From contig JAHEFR010000004.1 of assembly GCA_024640085.1 (NCBI GenBank), forward strand, positions 1-64,000: 64,000 nt of DNA, written 5' to 3'. Numbering within the stretch: the stretch's first letter is position 1; each line of letters begins with the position of its first letter. A program made the position numbers and the translations under genes. The DNA is from Gammaproteobacteria bacterium. GTDB taxonomy: Bacteria; Pseudomonadota; Gammaproteobacteria; Steroidobacterales; XN24. Below the pieces are notes generated by a model. The model made no database searches, had not been told where the DNA came from, and saw nothing but the letters and a program-made list of their open reading frames with translations. Positions 17,583 through 27,577 of this stretch are shown one piece after another.

Positions 17583-17658
17583 TGGTGGGTGCTGAAGGGA
17601 TCGAACCTTCGACCTTCGCCTTGTAAGGGCGACGCTCTCCCAGCTGAGCTAAGCACCC
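17583..17658 (-). tRNA. tRNA-Val (TAC)
   Basis: A 76-nt cloverleaf with encoded CCA. The acceptor is GGGTGCT/AGCACCC, the anticodon TAC corresponds to plus-strand 17623-17625, and the T-arm is GGTTCGATCCC. It lies 17 bp after hupB and 6 bp before tRNA-Asp, so the three are probably cotranscribed. Confidence 0.97.
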
Positions 17659-17675
17659 CGGCGCTGGAAGGCGCG

Positions 17676-17948
17676 CTAGTTTACGGCATCCTTCAGGCCT
17701 TTGCCAGCCTTGAACGCGGGCACATTTGTGGCCCGGATATGGATAGTTTCGCCGGTCTTCGGATTGCGGCCTTCGCGTGCCTTGCGGTGCTTTACCTGGA
17801 AGGTGCCGAAGCCCACGATGGCCACCTGACCACCGGTACCGAGGGTCTTGGCGATAGTGCTGGTGACGGCCTCCACGGCCTTGCCTGCATCGCTCTTGGA
17901 AAGATCGGCCGCAGCGGCCACGGCGTCAATCAGTTCAGCCTTGTTCAT
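17676..17948 (-). CDS. hupB: DNA-binding protein HU-beta
   Basis: A 90-residue histone-like protein from MNKAELIDAVA to the C-terminal KAGKGLKDAVN. The family signature GFGTFQVKHRKAREGRNPKTGE forms the DNA-embracing beta arms. HU bends and compacts DNA. The ribosome-binding site is AGGTAA, 5 bases before the ATG. A sigma-70 promoter about 190 bp upstream gives it a long leader. The neighbours lon upstream and ppiD downstream are as in E. coli. Confidence 0.97.
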   Translation of the reverse strand: MNKAELIDAVAAAADLSKSDAGKAVEAVTSTIAKTLGTGGQVAIVGFGTFQVKHRKAREGRNPKTGETIHIRATNVPAFKAGKGLKDAVN

Positions 17949-18138
17949 TGAATTACCTATTTAACGTCTATGTTGTTTGCTACCGAGCTACGGCACTCCA
18001 CCACAGCTCCCCCTGAGGTCTTGCCCGAACACCAAAGCCCTCACGATCAAGACCGTCCTTGTAGTTGCTCTATCGGCCTAGCCCGGAACGGTTACGGCCC
18101 GCAACGCGGGCCGTCGAGATGGGACAACGGGTGCGGAC

Positions 18139-18168
18139 CTTATACCAGCGCAAAAATTGAACTGTCAA
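18139..18168 (-). promoter_or_regulatory. Sigma-70 promoter of hupB
   Basis: On the minus strand TTGACA (18163-18168) and TATAAG (18139-18144) are separated by 18 bp. The predicted transcript would start near 18132, giving a leader of roughly 180 nt before hupB. Otherwise the 298-bp lon-hupB gap (17949-18246) holds nothing recognisable. Confidence 0.8.
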
Positions 18169-18246
18169 CAAAGCATGCCGGCACAACTGCGAAATAGTCC
18201 GCATTCACGCTGATATTCTGCGGATAAGGTCCGATCGCCAGGGCGC

Positions 18247-20691
18247 TCAATGAGCAGTCACGCCTTCCTGATCACCGCTCTTGGCGTCGCCGGATTTGGC
18301 CGCCGCGGCCGCCTTCTGCTCCTCCGAAGCCGGCACGTCCGGCCGCCGCTCCAGGGCAACCTCCAGTACCTGGTCGATCCATTTCACTGGACGAATATCA
18401 AGAGCATCCTTGATGTTCTTGGGAATCTCCACGAGGTCCTTTCGATTCTCCTCCGGGATCAGCACCACGGAAATCCCGCCGCGGTGAGCCGCCAACAGTT
18501 TCTCCTTCAGCCCGCCGATCGGGAGGACTTCGCCTCGCAGCGTGATCTCTCCGGTCATGGCTACTTCAGCCCTGACCGGAATATCCGTCAGCGCCGAGAC
18601 TAGTGCGGTGCACATCCCGATTCCCGCGCTGGGGCCGTCCTTCGGAGTGGCGCCCTCGGGCACGTGTATGTGCACGTCCTTACCGGTCTGGAAATCCTCG
18701 GGAATGCCAAGCATCCGCGCCCTGCTCCTGACTACGGTCATGGCCGCCTGGATCGATTCCTGCATCACCTCGCCGAGCTGGCCGGTGTGGATGAGCTTGC
18801 CCTTGCCTGGTATCACGGCGGCCTCGATAGTTAGCAACTCGCCACCCACCTCGGTCCACGCCAGTCCGGTCACCTGGCCGACGGCGTTCGCTTCTTCGGC
18901 GCGGCCGTACCGGAACCTGCGGACACCGAGGAATTTCTCCAGGCCCGACGGACGAACGACGACCCTCTTGCGCTGCGGCTCCTTGAGCATAGCCCGGACC
19001 GAGCGACGGCAGATCTTGGCAATCTCGCGCTCGAGGTTTCTGACACCGGCCTCCCTGGTGTAATAACGGATGATGTTCCTGACCGATTTCTCGGAGAGCT
19101 GCAGCTCATTCTTCTTGAGCCCGTTCTCCGTCATCTGCTTCGGGATCAGGTAGCGGATGGCGATGTTGGTCTTCTCGTCCTCTGTATAACCCGGGAGACG
19201 GATGACCTCCATCCGGTCCAGCAGCGGCGCGGGGATGTTCAGGCTGTTGGCGGTGCAGATGAACATGGTGTCAGACAGGTCGAAGTCCACTTCCAGGTAG
19301 TGATCGTTGAAAGCGGAATTCTGCTCCGGATCGAGGACCTCGAGCAGGGCCGACGACGGGTCGCCTCTGAAGTCCATGGACATCTTGTCGATCTCGTCCA
19401 GCAGGAACAGCGGGTTGCGCACGCCGACCCGCGCCATGTTCTGGACTATCTTGCCCGGCATCGAGCCGATGTAGGTCCGCCGGTGGCCGCGGATTTCGGC
19501 TTCGTCACGGACGCCGCCCAACGACATCCTGACGAATTTGCGATTGGTGGCCCGCGCGATGCTCTGTCCCAGCGAGGTTTTGCCGACACCCGGCGGCCCG
19601 ACCAGGCACAGGATCGGCCCCTTCTGTTTCTTGACCCGCTGCTGGACTGCGAGGTATTCCAGGATTCGTTCCTTGACCTTGTGCAGGCCGTAGTGATCCG
19701 CCTCGAGGACTTCCTCGGCGCGGTTGAGGTCGCGCAGGACCCGGGACCGCTTCTTCCACGGGGCCTTCAGCAGCCAGTCGACATAGTTGCGGACCACCGT
19801 GGCCTCGGCGGACATGGGCGACATCATCTTGAGCTTGTTCAACTCGGAGATCGCCTTCTCCTTGGCCTCGGCCGGCATCCCGGCCTCCTCGATCTTCCGC
19901 TCCAGTTCGGCCGCCTCGCTGTGGCCCTCGTCGATATCACCGAGTTCCTTCTGGATAGCCTTCATCTGCTCGTTGAGGTAATACTCGCGCTGGCTCTTCT
20001 CCATCTGCTGCTTTACCCGCCCGCGCACCTTCTTCTCTATCTGCAGGACATCGATCTCGCCTTCGATGAGGCCAAGCACGTGTTCCAGGCGAGCGCGAAG
20101 ATCGATGATCTCCAGCACCTTCTGCTTCTCCGACAACCGCAGGGACATGTGGGCAGCCGCAGTGTCCGCCAGGCGCCCGGGCTGCTCGATGCCGGCCAGC
20201 GAGGTAAGTATCTCCGGCGGCACCTTCTTGTTCAGCTTCACGTAGCTTTCGAACTGGGAGATGATGGATCGGACCAGCACTTCCATCTCCCGCTCATCAC
20301 TCTCGGTCGACTCATCGAGGACTTCGATCCGGGCGGTGAAGAAATCGTCCGAATTGACGTCCGCCAGCGCGACCCGCTCGTTGCCCTCGACCAGCACCTT
20401 GACGGTGCCGTCCGGCAGCTTGAGCAGCTGCAGGATGGTCGCCAGCGTGCCGATCTCGAAGAGATCGTCCACCTCGGGCTCGTCCACGTCCGCCGCCTGC
20501 TGGGCCACGAGCACGATCTGCTTTCCCACCTGCATGGCGGAATCCAGGGCGAGGATGGACTTCTGCCGCCCTACGAACAGTGGGATGACCATGTGGGGGT
20601 ATACCACCACGTCCCGCAGGGGGAGTACGGGCATCAGACCCTCGGGCAACTGGGCAACGGGGATTTCGTCGGGTGTGTGTTCGGTTGGCAC
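18247..20691 (-). CDS. lon: ATP-dependent protease Lon (La)
   Basis: An 814-residue Lon A protease. The N-terminal substrate domain begins with [13 protein letters not shown]-like residues ([19 protein letters not shown]). The AAA+ module has Walker [10 protein letters not shown] and Walker [11 protein letters not shown]. The protease domain carries the Ser of [10 protein letters not shown] and the Lys in [14 protein letters not shown]. It degrades misfolded and regulatory proteins in the cytoplasm. The alanine-rich C-terminal tail ([18 protein letters not shown]) is an ordinary lineage extension. A sigma-32-like promoter lies upstream. Confidence 0.97.
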   Translation of the reverse strand: MPTEHTPDEIPVAQLPEGLMPVLPLRDVVVYPHMVIPLFVGRQKSILALDSAMQVGKQIVLVAQQAADVDEPEVDDLFEIGTLATILQLLKLPDGTVKVLVEGNERVALADVNSDDFFTARIEVLDESTESDEREMEVLVRSIISQFESYVKLNKKVPPEILTSLAGIEQPGRLADTAAAHMSLRLSEKQKVLEIIDLRARLEHVLGLIEGEIDVLQIEKKVRGRVKQQMEKSQREYYLNEQMKAIQKELGDIDEGHSEAAELERKIEEAGMPAEAKEKAISELNKLKMMSPMSAEATVVRNYVDWLLKAPWKKRSRVLRDLNRAEEVLEADHYGLHKVKERILEYLAVQQRVKKQKGPILCLVGPPGVGKTSLGQSIARATNRKFVRMSLGGVRDEAEIRGHRRTYIGSMPGKIVQNMARVGVRNPLFLLDEIDKMSMDFRGDPSSALLEVLDPEQNSAFNDHYLEVDFDLSDTMFICTANSLNIPAPLLDRMEVIRLPGYTEDEKTNIAIRYLIPKQMTENGLKKNELQLSEKSVRNIIRYYTREAGVRNLEREIAKICRRSVRAMLKEPQRKRVVVRPSGLEKFLGVRRFRYGRAEEANAVGQVTGLAWTEVGGELLTIEAAVIPGKGKLIHTGQLGEVMQESIQAAMTVVRSRARMLGIPEDFQTGKDVHIHVPEGATPKDGPSAGIGMCTALVSALTDIPVRAEVAMTGEITLRGEVLPIGGLKEKLLAAHRGGISVVLIPEENRKDLVEIPKNIKDALDIRPVKWIDQVLEVALERRPDVPASEEQKAAAAAKSGDAKSGDQEGVTAH

Positions 20692-20761
20692 GTATTCAAT
20701 ACCTTCGCTGTCGGGGCAACGGCCTGACGAGCCGTTGGGGCCGGGACCGGCCCGTCAAGGG

Positions 20762-20790
20762 ATATGCGGTCGAGATCGGCCGGTTTCAAG
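20762..20790 (-). promoter_or_regulatory. Sigma-32 (heat-shock) type promoter of lon
   Basis: On the minus strand CTTGAAA (20784-20790) is followed after 14 bp by CCGCATAT (20762-20769). The RpoH consensus is CTTGAAA, 11-16 bp, CCCCATnT. The site is about 70 bp before the lon start, and lon is a classical heat-shock gene. A GGGCCG/CGGCCC hairpin lies in the leader just after it. Confidence 0.75.
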
Positions 20791-20813
20791 GGCCAGCGCG
20801 CCCTCCGGAGGGC

Positions 20814-22124
20814 TCAGAAAGCCGACTTGGCAGGGCGTGGCTGGCCCTCTGCCACCGACCGGGACTCTTCCGATTCGTAGATGATGTATGGCTTCGTTTC
20901 GCCGTTGACCACGGTTTCGTCGACAACGACTTTGGTCACGTTCTCCTGGGACGGCAGCTCGTACATGGTGTCCAGCAGCACGTTCTCGAGGATTGTCCGT
21001 AGTCCGCGGGCCCCGGTCTTGCGTGCCATCGCCCTCCGGGCCACGGCGGTCAGGGCGTCTTCCCGGAATTCGAGCTCCGCGCCTTCCATCTCGAACAGCT
21101 TCTTGTACTGCTTGGTCAGGGCGTTGCGTGGTTCCACGAGGATGGTGACGAGGGCCTCCTCGTCCAGTTCCTCCAGGGTCGCCACCACGGGCAGACGGCC
21201 GACGAACTCCGGGATAAGCCCGTACTTGATCAGATCCTCCGGCTCGACGTCGTGGAACACCTCGCCGATGCTAGCCTGATCCTGCTCGCCCTTTACCTCG
21301 GCCACGAATCCGATCCCGCTCTTCTGCGATCGGTTGAGAATGATCTTCTCGAGACCTGCAAAGGCGCCGCCGCAGATGAAGAGGATATTGCCCGTGTCTA
21401 CCTGCAGGAACTCCTGCTGCGGGTGTTTCCTGCCACCCTGGGGCGGCACCGAAGCGACGGTGCCTTCGATCAACTTCAGAAGCGCCTGCTGTACGCCCTC
21501 TCCCGACACATCGCGGGTGATGCTCGGGTTATCCGACTTGCGGGAAATCTTGTCGATTTCGTCGATATAGACGATCCCGGTCTGGGCTTTCTCTACGTCG
21601 TAGTCGCATTTCTGAAGCAGCTTCTGAATGATGTTCTCTACGTCCTCGCCCACGTATCCGGCCTCGGTGAGGGTCGTGGCATCGGCGATCGTGAACGGAA
21701 CGTTTAGCAAACGGGCCAGCGTCTCCGCCAGAAGGGTCTTGCCGCATCCGGTCGGACCGATCAGCAGAATGTTGCTCTTGGCCAGTTCCACGTCGTCCTT
21801 GGACCTTTCCTTGGTTCGGGTCTCAAGGCGTTTGTAGTGGTTGTACACGGCCACCGAGAGGACCTTCTTGGCCTCTTGCTGTCCGACCACGTACTGGTCG
21901 AGAACTTCCTTGATCTCGTGGGGCTTGGGAAGCCGGCTGGCGCCGGGTTCGGACTTGTCCTCGAGTTCCTCGCGGATGATGTCGTTGCAGAGTTCCACGC
22001 ACTCGTCGCAGATGAACACGGAGGGGCCAGCGATAAGCTTGCGTACCTCATGCTGGCTCTTGCCACAGAACGAGCAGTACAGCAACTTGCCGTCTTCGTT
22101 TCTGCCCCGCGTTTCGTCAGACAT
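20814..22124 (-). CDS. clpX: ATP-dependent Clp protease ATP-binding subunit ClpX
   Basis: A 436-residue AAA+ unfoldase. The N-terminal zinc-binding domain has CSFCGKSQ and CDECVELC. Walker A is GPTGCGKT, Walker B is IVYIDEIDK, and the ClpP-docking loop is SGIGF. It unfolds tagged substrates and feeds them to ClpP. It is 92 bp downstream of clpP in the conserved tig-clpP-clpX-lon order. Confidence 0.98.
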   Translation of the reverse strand: MSDETRGRNEDGKLLYCSFCGKSQHEVRKLIAGPSVFICDECVELCNDIIREELEDKSEPGASRLPKPHEIKEVLDQYVVGQQEAKKVLSVAVYNHYKRLETRTKERSKDDVELAKSNILLIGPTGCGKTLLAETLARLLNVPFTIADATTLTEAGYVGEDVENIIQKLLQKCDYDVEKAQTGIVYIDEIDKISRKSDNPSITRDVSGEGVQQALLKLIEGTVASVPPQGGRKHPQQEFLQVDTGNILFICGGAFAGLEKIILNRSQKSGIGFVAEVKGEQDQASIGEVFHDVEPEDLIKYGLIPEFVGRLPVVATLEELDEEALVTILVEPRNALTKQYKKLFEMEGAELEFREDALTAVARRAMARKTGARGLRTILENVLLDTMYELPSQENVTKVVVDETVVNGETKPYIIYESEESRSVAEGQPRPAKSAF

Positions 22125-22216
22125 TCGTCACCTTTGGATCAGTCCCCTTGTCGACTTATATATCACGGGGCCGTCCACGGTTGCAAAAACCGCGCCTGCC
22201 CCGGAACTCCGTGATT

Positions 22217-22852
22217 TCAGGCCCCTTTTTCCGGCCCCTTGGGCGCGGCCGCGTCGCTCCGATGACGCAGGACCTTGTCCACAAGCCCGAACTCTACCGC
22301 CTCGTCCGGCCCCAGGAAATTGTCGCGATCGGTATCCTTGGCGATCCGCTCCACAGACTGGCCGGTGTGATGAGCCAGCACGCGATTGAGTTGGTCCCGG
22401 AGCTTCAGCACCTCCCTGGCGTGGATATCGATGTCGGAAGCCTGCCCCTGGAAGCCACCCAGAGGCTGGTGGATCATCATGCGCGAGTGGGGCAGACAGT
22501 ACCGCTTGCCCTTGGCCCCACCGGCGAGCAACAAGGCGCCCATGCTGGCTGCCTGTCCCACGCAGATGGATGAGACATCCGCCTTGATGAACTGCATGGT
22601 GTCGTAGATCGACATACCCGCAGTGACCACGCCTCCCGGCGAATTGATGTACAGGTGGATGTCCTTATCCGGATTCTCGGACTCGAGATACAGCAACTGG
22701 GCCACGACAAGGTTCGCCATGTGGTCCTCGACCTGGCCCACGACGAACACCACTCTTTCCTTGAGGAGCCGCGAGTAGATGTCGTAGGCACGCTCGCCCC
22801 TGGCAGTCTGCTCGACCACCATTGGCACCAGAGTCTGTGCCTTCGTCTCCAT
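22217..22852 (-). CDS. clpP: ATP-dependent Clp protease proteolytic subunit ClpP
   Basis: A 211-residue serine peptidase. The catalytic triad is S103 ([10 protein letters not shown]), H128 ([10 protein letters not shown]) and D177, each offset by six from mature E. coli numbering. The glycine-rich [12 protein letters not shown] forms the oxyanion/β-strand region. It forms the tetradecameric barrel working with ClpX. The clpP-tig gap of 176 bp contains a TTTACGTAAA palindrome (22951-22960 region) but no promoter I can name confidently. Confidence 0.98.
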   Translation of the reverse strand: METKAQTLVPMVVEQTARGERAYDIYSRLLKERVVFVVGQVEDHMANLVVAQLLYLESENPDKDIHLYINSPGGVVTAGMSIYDTMQFIKADVSSICVGQAASMGALLLAGGAKGKRYCLPHSRMMIHQPLGGFQGQASDIDIHAREVLKLRDQLNRVLAHHTGQSVERIAKDTDRDNFLGPDEAVEFGLVDKVLRHRSDAAAPKGPEKGA

Positions 22853-23028
22853 AAATCCCTCCGTCGGACGTTCTTATGCCTATAGTCAATGCACGGGCCA
22901 CGGGTTGCAAGGGGCCGGCGTCACAAAAACAGGGGGTTTCTGGCGGCAGTTTACGTAAAAGGTCGACCCAACGGTGCGCATCGCCGGCCAGGCAATCCGG
23001 CAACGATTTCCTGGCAAACTGCCTGAGG

Positions 23029-24327
23029 TCATTCCTTATTCATTAACTCTTTGAATTTTATAGGCTTATCCGAGAATTCGGCACGCTCGAGGAGCCAATC
23101 CACGACCTGTTCCTCCAGCACTTCCATCTCCAGCCTGTCCATCATCTGCCGATTGCTGGTATACAGCTTCACGACCTCTTCCGGATTGCGGTAATCAGCC
23201 GCCAGTTCGCGGACCCGTTCACGGACCCGATTGTTATCCAGTTCGATCTCCGCCCGGCGGATCACCTCTGCGACCAGCAGACCGAGTTTCACGCGGCGAC
23301 GAGCCGGCTCCTCGAACGTCTCCCTGGGCGGCACCCTGGACGAATCGGCCGGATCGACGCCCATGCGCCTTGCTGTGGCCTCCCTCAGACCGCGGATCTC
23401 GTCTTCCACCAGGACCCCGGGGAGATCCACTTCGTTGCCCGCGAGCAGCCCATCCATGATCTGCTCCTTCAGCTGCCGGCGTACCGCCTGCTCCGCCTCC
23501 CGCCGCATGCTGTCCAGCACCTCCTCGCGGAGCTTCTCGACACCGCCTTCCTTGATGCCGAATGCCGCGCAGAACTGCTCGTCGACCTCGGGCAGCCGCT
23601 GTACCTCTATCCGCTGGGCGGTGACGTGAAAATCCGCCGTCTTGCCTGCCAGGTGCTCGGCGCCGTACTCCTCGGGGAAGGCCACCTTGATGTCCTTCTC
23701 CTCGCCGGCCCTCATGCCCAGGAGGCCTGTCTCGAAGTCTGGCAGCATGCCGCCTTCTCCGAGGACCACGGGCACGTCGTCCCCGGATCCACCGGGGAAG
23801 ACTTCGCCGTCCACGGTGCCCGAGAACTTGACGACGACCCGGTGACCGTTCTCGGCCGCGGCGTCCACGGCCTCCCACTCGGCGCGTTGCCGACGCAGGC
23901 TTTCGATCATGTCCTGGATATCGCCATCGTCGATCTCGGCAATCGGTTTTTCTACGGCGATGCCCTCATGGCGGGAAAGCTCCACCTCGGGGTAGACCTC
24001 GAAGGTGGCCACGTACTCCAGGTCCTGACCCTGTTCGGCATCGCCCGGCTCGATCCGTGGGCTGCCGGCGGGACGCAGCTGCTCCTGACTGATAGCCTCG
24101 AAGTAGCTGGCCTGGAGGACCTCCCCCAGCACTTCCTGCCTGACCTGGCCACCGTACCGCTGCCGGATGACCTTCATCGGCACCTTACCGGGGCGGAATC
24201 CCTTGATCTTGGCGGTCCTGCCGTAACGCTCGAGGCGGGTGTCGACTTCCTTCTCGATCCGTTCAGCGGGCACCTGAACCTTCATGCGGCGCTCGAGACC
24301 GCCTACCGTTTCAACAGAAACCATCAT
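23029..24327 (-). CDS. tig: Trigger factor (ribosome-associated chaperone/PPIase)
   Basis: A 432-residue chaperone. The ribosome-docking signature GFRPGKVP lies near residue 44-51. The FKBP-type domain (about 155-245) includes VVVKFSGTVDG and LPDFETGLLGM. The helical C-terminal arm domain follows. ATGs at 24327 and 24324 are both possible; a GAGGA lies upstream. It binds nascent chains at the exit tunnel. It heads the tig-clpP-clpX cluster, just downstream of tRNA-Leu. Confidence 0.96.
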   Translation of the reverse strand: MMVSVETVGGLERRMKVQVPAERIEKEVDTRLERYGRTAKIKGFRPGKVPMKVIRQRYGGQVRQEVLGEVLQASYFEAISQEQLRPAGSPRIEPGDAEQGQDLEYVATFEVYPEVELSRHEGIAVEKPIAEIDDGDIQDMIESLRRQRAEWEAVDAAAENGHRVVVKFSGTVDGEVFPGGSGDDVPVVLGEGGMLPDFETGLLGMRAGEEKDIKVAFPEEYGAEHLAGKTADFHVTAQRIEVQRLPEVDEQFCAAFGIKEGGVEKLREEVLDSMRREAEQAVRRQLKEQIMDGLLAGNEVDLPGVLVEDEIRGLREATARRMGVDPADSSRVPPRETFEEPARRRVKLGLLVAEVIRRAEIELDNNRVRERVRELAADYRNPEEVVKLYTSNRQMMDRLEMEVLEEQVVDWLLERAEFSDKPIKFKELMNKE

Positions 24328-24409
24328 CCGGATGTATCCTCGTCAAATGTCCTCAAGTGCGACGTCTGCCATTTGTACAGGCGTCCCGGGCCTTCCAGGC
24401 CTGCTGTTC

Positions 24410-24498
24410 TGGTGCGAAAGGAGAGACTCGAACTCTCACGGGGGATCAACCCCACCGGGACCTAAACCCGGCGCGTCTACCAGTTCCGCCACTTTCGC
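24410..24498 (-). tRNA. tRNA-Leu (TAG)
   Basis: An 89-nt class II tRNA with a long variable arm and encoded ACCA. The acceptor is GCGAAAG/CTTTCGC, and the anticodon TAG corresponds to plus 24462-24464. It lies between the terminator after tRNA-Lys and tig. Confidence 0.96.
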
Positions 24499-24620
24499 AG
24501 GCGACCGGCCACCCCCCTCGCCGCGGCATCGGCGGACGCCGAGGGCCGACCGATAATTATACCCGAACAGGGGTCCGAGAACCCGCATCGGGTGGGCCGA
24601 AAGCCGTCTCCCGGCCAGCC

Positions 24621-24652
24621 AAACAAAAAGGCCCGCGGCGTCGCCGCGGGCC
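24621..24652 (-). terminator. Rho-independent terminator after tRNA-Lys
   Basis: A perfect 10-bp stem (24630-24639 with 24643-24652) and a 3-base loop are followed on the minus strand by TTTTTGTTT. It ends the Pro-Arg-His-Lys tRNA transcript, so tRNA-Leu and tig need another promoter or read-through. Confidence 0.9.
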
Positions 24653-24659
24653 AGGTGTC

Positions 24660-24735
<76 letters not shown>

Positions 24736-24778
24736 GGCAGGGGCGCCGAAACTAAACCCTTCGCCGCCACCTGTAAAG

Positions 24779-24855
24779 TGGGGTGGACGATGGGATTCGA
24801 ACCCACGACGACCGGATCCACAATCCGGGGCTCTACCAACTGAGCTACGTCCACC
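24779..24855 (-). tRNA. tRNA-His (GTG)
   Basis: A 77-nt cloverleaf including the encoded extra 5' G (G-1, complement of 24855) opposite the C73 discriminator, a tRNA-His identity feature. The anticodon GTG corresponds to plus 24819-24821, and CCA is encoded. Confidence 0.96.
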
Positions 24856-24877
24856 ATTGTACGTCTGCCTGACGCGA

Positions 24878-24954
24878 TGGCGCGCCCGGCAGGACTCGAA
24901 CCTGCAACCGTCGGCTTAGAAGGCCGATGCTCTATCCGGTTGAGCTACGGGCGC
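24878..24954 (-). tRNA. tRNA-Arg (TCT)
   Basis: A 77-nt cloverleaf. The acceptor is GCGCCCG/CGGGCGC, and the anticodon TCT (plus 24918-24920) reads AGA/AGG. CCA is encoded. Confidence 0.96.
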
Positions 24955-24992
24955 TCGTATCGCCCTCTTCCGGCCGTCCGGGGCATCGAAAA

Positions 24993-25069
24993 TGGTCGGG
25001 GCAGAGGGATTTGAACCCCCGACCCTCTGCTCCCAAAGCAGATGCGCTACCAGACTGCGCCATGCCCCG
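24993..25069 (-). tRNA. tRNA-Pro (TGG)
   Basis: A 77-nt cloverleaf. The acceptor is CGGGGCA/TGCCCCG, and the anticodon TGG corresponds to plus 25033-25035. CCA is encoded. It is the first tRNA of the Pro-Arg-His-Lys transcript. Confidence 0.96.
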
Positions 25070-25121
25070 ACTCCTGGCAACCACACCTCTCAGGCCCTGG
25101 CCAGCCGGTCAAGGACGCAGG

Positions 25122-25150
25122 ATGATACGAGTGGCTGTGTGGACAGTCAA
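25122..25150 (-). promoter_or_regulatory. Promoter of the Pro-Arg-His-Lys tRNA operon
   Basis: On the minus strand TTGACT (25145-25150) and TATCAT (25122-25127) are spaced by 17 bp, ending about 50 bp before tRNA-Pro. The discriminator after the -10 is CCTGCG, as GC-rich as stringently controlled stable-RNA promoters often are. Confidence 0.8.
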
Positions 25151-25229
25151 TTTGCCCGCGCCGGTTTCTTGTTCGCGGTCGCACCGGCGTGCGAAAATCC
25201 GTTTATCCTGCCTTTCCCGGACACATCCC

Positions 25230-26111
25230 ATGACGGCTCGGCTCATCGACGGCAAGACACTGGCCTCGGACATCCGCCGCGACATCCGCCGGCGTATCGA
25301 CGATCGCCGGGCCGCGGGCCAGCGAGTACCGGGACTGGCCGTGATCCTGGTCGGGGACGACCCCGCATCCTCCATCTACGTCCGCAACAAGCACACCGCC
25401 TGCGAGCAGGTTGGGTTCCTGTCCCGCGCTCATGACCTGCCGGCGGACACGACCCAGGCCGAACTCAAGGCCCTGATTTCGGGCCTTAACGCCGACCCGG
25501 AGATCGACGGCATCCTGGTGCAACTCCCCTTGCCAGGACAGCTCGATTCGTCCCGGGTCATCGAATACATCGACCCGGCCAAGGACGTGGACGGTTTCCA
25601 CCCCTACAACGTCGGGCGGTTGGCGCAGCGGATTCCACGACTCAGGGCATGTACCCCTCTCGGCGTCATGCGGCTGCTGGAACACATTGGCGTGGACCCC
25701 AAGGGCCGGCACGCGGTGGTGGTGGGGGCATCCAATCTCGTGGGTCGTCCCATGTGCCTGGAACTCCTGCTGCACGGAGCCACCACCACCGTATGTCACC
25801 GCTTCACCCGTGACCTGCGGGACGAGGTCGAGCGCGCCGAGATCCTCGTCGTGGCGGTGGGTAAACCCGGCCTGATCCCGGGGCACTGGATCAAACCCGG
25901 CGCGGTGGTGATCGACGTCGGGATCAGCCGTCTCGAAAATGGCCGACTGACCGGCGACGTCGAGTTCGAGACTGCGGCAGAACGGGCATCCTGGATTACC
26001 CCGGTGCCCGGCGGTGTCGGCCCCATGACCGTCGCCATGCTGATGAGCAATACCCTGCAGGCCGCCGAACAGCGGGAGGCACGGCAGGAAAAGGCGGACG
26101 ACGCTGCCTGA
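25230..26111 (+). CDS. folD: Bifunctional methylene-THF dehydrogenase/methenyl-THF cyclohydrolase
   Basis: A 293-residue FolD starting [12 protein letters not shown]. Catalytic K54 ([13 protein letters not shown]), Q98 (VQLPLPGQ) and D121 ([12 protein letters not shown]) fall at exactly the E. coli positions. The NADP site reads [13 protein letters not shown], with Ala where most FolD have Arg (GRSN), and VCHRFT instead of VCHSRT/SKT. The C-terminal [14 protein letters not shown] is intact. It interconverts one-carbon folates. It is divergent from the tRNA operon and convergent with cysS (6-bp gap). Confidence 0.95.
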   Translation: MTARLIDGKTLASDIRRDIRRRIDDRRAAGQRVPGLAVILVGDDPASSIYVRNKHTACEQVGFLSRAHDLPADTTQAELKALISGLNADPEIDGILVQLPLPGQLDSSRVIEYIDPAKDVDGFHPYNVGRLAQRIPRLRACTPLGVMRLLEHIGVDPKGRHAVVVGASNLVGRPMCLELLLHGATTTVCHRFTRDLRDEVERAEILVVAVGKPGLIPGHWIKPGAVVIDVGISRLENGRLTGDVEFETAAERASWITPVPGGVGPMTVAMLMSNTLQAAEQREARQEKADDAA

Positions 26112-26117
26112 TCCGGC

Positions 26118-27557
26118 CTAGCCCCGGCGCCAGTCGGTCTTGCCGGACGCGTCCTCCAGAATCACCCCTGCGGCCGCCAGTTCTTCCCGGATCCGGTCCG
26201 CCTCGGCCCAGTCCTTGTTCCGTCTGGCGTCGTTGCGCGCTTCAATTCTTGCCTCGATCTGCTCCGGCGAGAGACCGTCTGGACCGACTTCAACAGTTGT
26301 CGGATGGCCGTGGACTCGAAGCGATGCTTTGCCGGCCTCAACCGAAACGCGCTTGAACCAGGCCTCGGGATCCTCCTGTAACAGACCCAGTACGCCGCCA
26401 ATCTCGAGTATGGCCGCAGCCAAGGCCGCCGCCCGCCCGTCGTCGCCGGCATTCCTTGCCTTGTTGAGATCGCTGGCCGTGCCCTGGAGCACGGCGAATC
26501 CCTCGGCGGTATTGAAATCGTCGTCCATCACCTGCCGGAACCGCTCGAGGGCGATCTCGTCGGGGTCGGCACCCGCCTCGACGCCCCGCAGGGCCGTGTA
26601 GAGGCCGTCGAGAGCGGCACGGGCCTTGACCAGTTCGTCCTCCGTGAAGTTCATCGGGCTGCGGTAGTGCCGCGACAACACGAAGTAGCGGACCACCTCC
26701 GCCCGATGGCCCTGGAGGACCTCGCGGATGGTGAAGAAATTGCCCAGGGACTTGGACATCTTCTCGTCCGCCACCTGCACGAAACCATTGTGCATCCAGA
26801 TATTCACGAACGCCTCGTGGGTGGCCCCGCAGGACTGGGCGATCTCGTTCTCGTGGTGCGGAAACTTCAGGTCCATCCCTCCGCCGTGGATGTCAAAGTG
26901 ATTACCCAATGCGGCAGTGGACATCGCCGAACACTCGATGTGCCAGCCCGGGCGGCCCTGGCCCCAAGGTGAATCCCAGGACGGCTCGCCGGGTTTCGCC
27001 GATTTCCAGAGGGCGAAATCGAGCGGATCCCGCTTGGCCTCTCCGACCTCAACCCGTGCGCCGACCCGGAGTTCCTCCGGCCGTTTCCCGGAAAGCCGCC
27101 CGTAGGCCGGGAAGCTGGCCACCTGGTAGTACACGTCGCCGTTGCCGGCGACGTACGCATGCCCGCTTTCGATCAGGGCCCCGATCATGCCGACGATCTG
27201 ATCCATGTGCTCCGTGGCCCGTGGCTCCAGGTCGGGCCGCACCAGCCCGAGGGCGTCGAAATCCTCGTGCATCAGCCGGATGAATCGCTCGGTCAGCGCA
27301 TCGATGGACTCGCCACTCTCGCCGGCGCGCCTGATGATCTTGTCGTCCACGTCGGTGATATTCCGGACGTAGGTGACCCGGTAGCCGCGCCAGCGCAGGT
27401 AGCGGGCCACCACGTCAAAAACGAGCTGTGCCCGGGCGTGACCGATGTGGCAGTAGTCATAGACCGTGATGCCGCAGACGTACATGCGGACGTGGCCGGG
27501 CTCGATGGGCTTGAGCTCTTCTTTGCTGCCCGTCAGGGAGTTGTGGATCATGATCAT
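26118..27557 (-). CDS. cysS: Cysteinyl-tRNA synthetase
   Basis: About 479 residues from the ATG at 27557; an AGGAAG lies 9 bases before it. An upstream ATG at 27587 would overlap gltX and has no homologous extension. HIGH is at 37-40 (CHIGHA) and KMSKS at 266-270. Zinc ligands are C28, C209, H234 and E238 (CGI, HIECSAM, PHHENE). It is class I, monomeric, and charges tRNA-Cys. It is downstream of gltX on the same strand, a frequent gammaproteobacterial neighbour pair near folD. Confidence 0.95.
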   Translation of the reverse strand: MIMIHNSLTGSKEELKPIEPGHVRMYVCGITVYDYCHIGHARAQLVFDVVARYLRWRGYRVTYVRNITDVDDKIIRRAGESGESIDALTERFIRLMHEDFDALGLVRPDLEPRATEHMDQIVGMIGALIESGHAYVAGNGDVYYQVASFPAYGRLSGKRPEELRVGARVEVGEAKRDPLDFALWKSAKPGEPSWDSPWGQGRPGWHIECSAMSTAALGNHFDIHGGGMDLKFPHHENEIAQSCGATHEAFVNIWMHNGFVQVADEKMSKSLGNFFTIREVLQGHRAEVVRYFVLSRHYRSPMNFTEDELVKARAALDGLYTALRGVEAGADPDEIALERFRQVMDDDFNTAEGFAVLQGTASDLNKARNAGDDGRAAALAAAILEIGGVLGLLQEDPEAWFKRVSVEAGKASLRVHGHPTTVEVGPDGLSPEQIEARIEARNDARRNKDWAEADRIREELAAAGVILEDASGKTDWRRG

Positions 27558-27577
27558 GGTCAGGGTCTTCCTGTCTT

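Noticed and set aside
19300-20727. 475-codon plus-strand frame opposite lon
   Set aside because: It is antisense to a complete, well-conserved lon gene, and its Leu/His/Asp-rich product has no recognisable domain. Such frames are common opposite GC-rich genes.
22951-22962. TTTACGTAAA palindrome upstream of clpP
   Set aside because: It is only 10 bp, occurs singly and has no matching promoter geometry. It is too short to call an operator.
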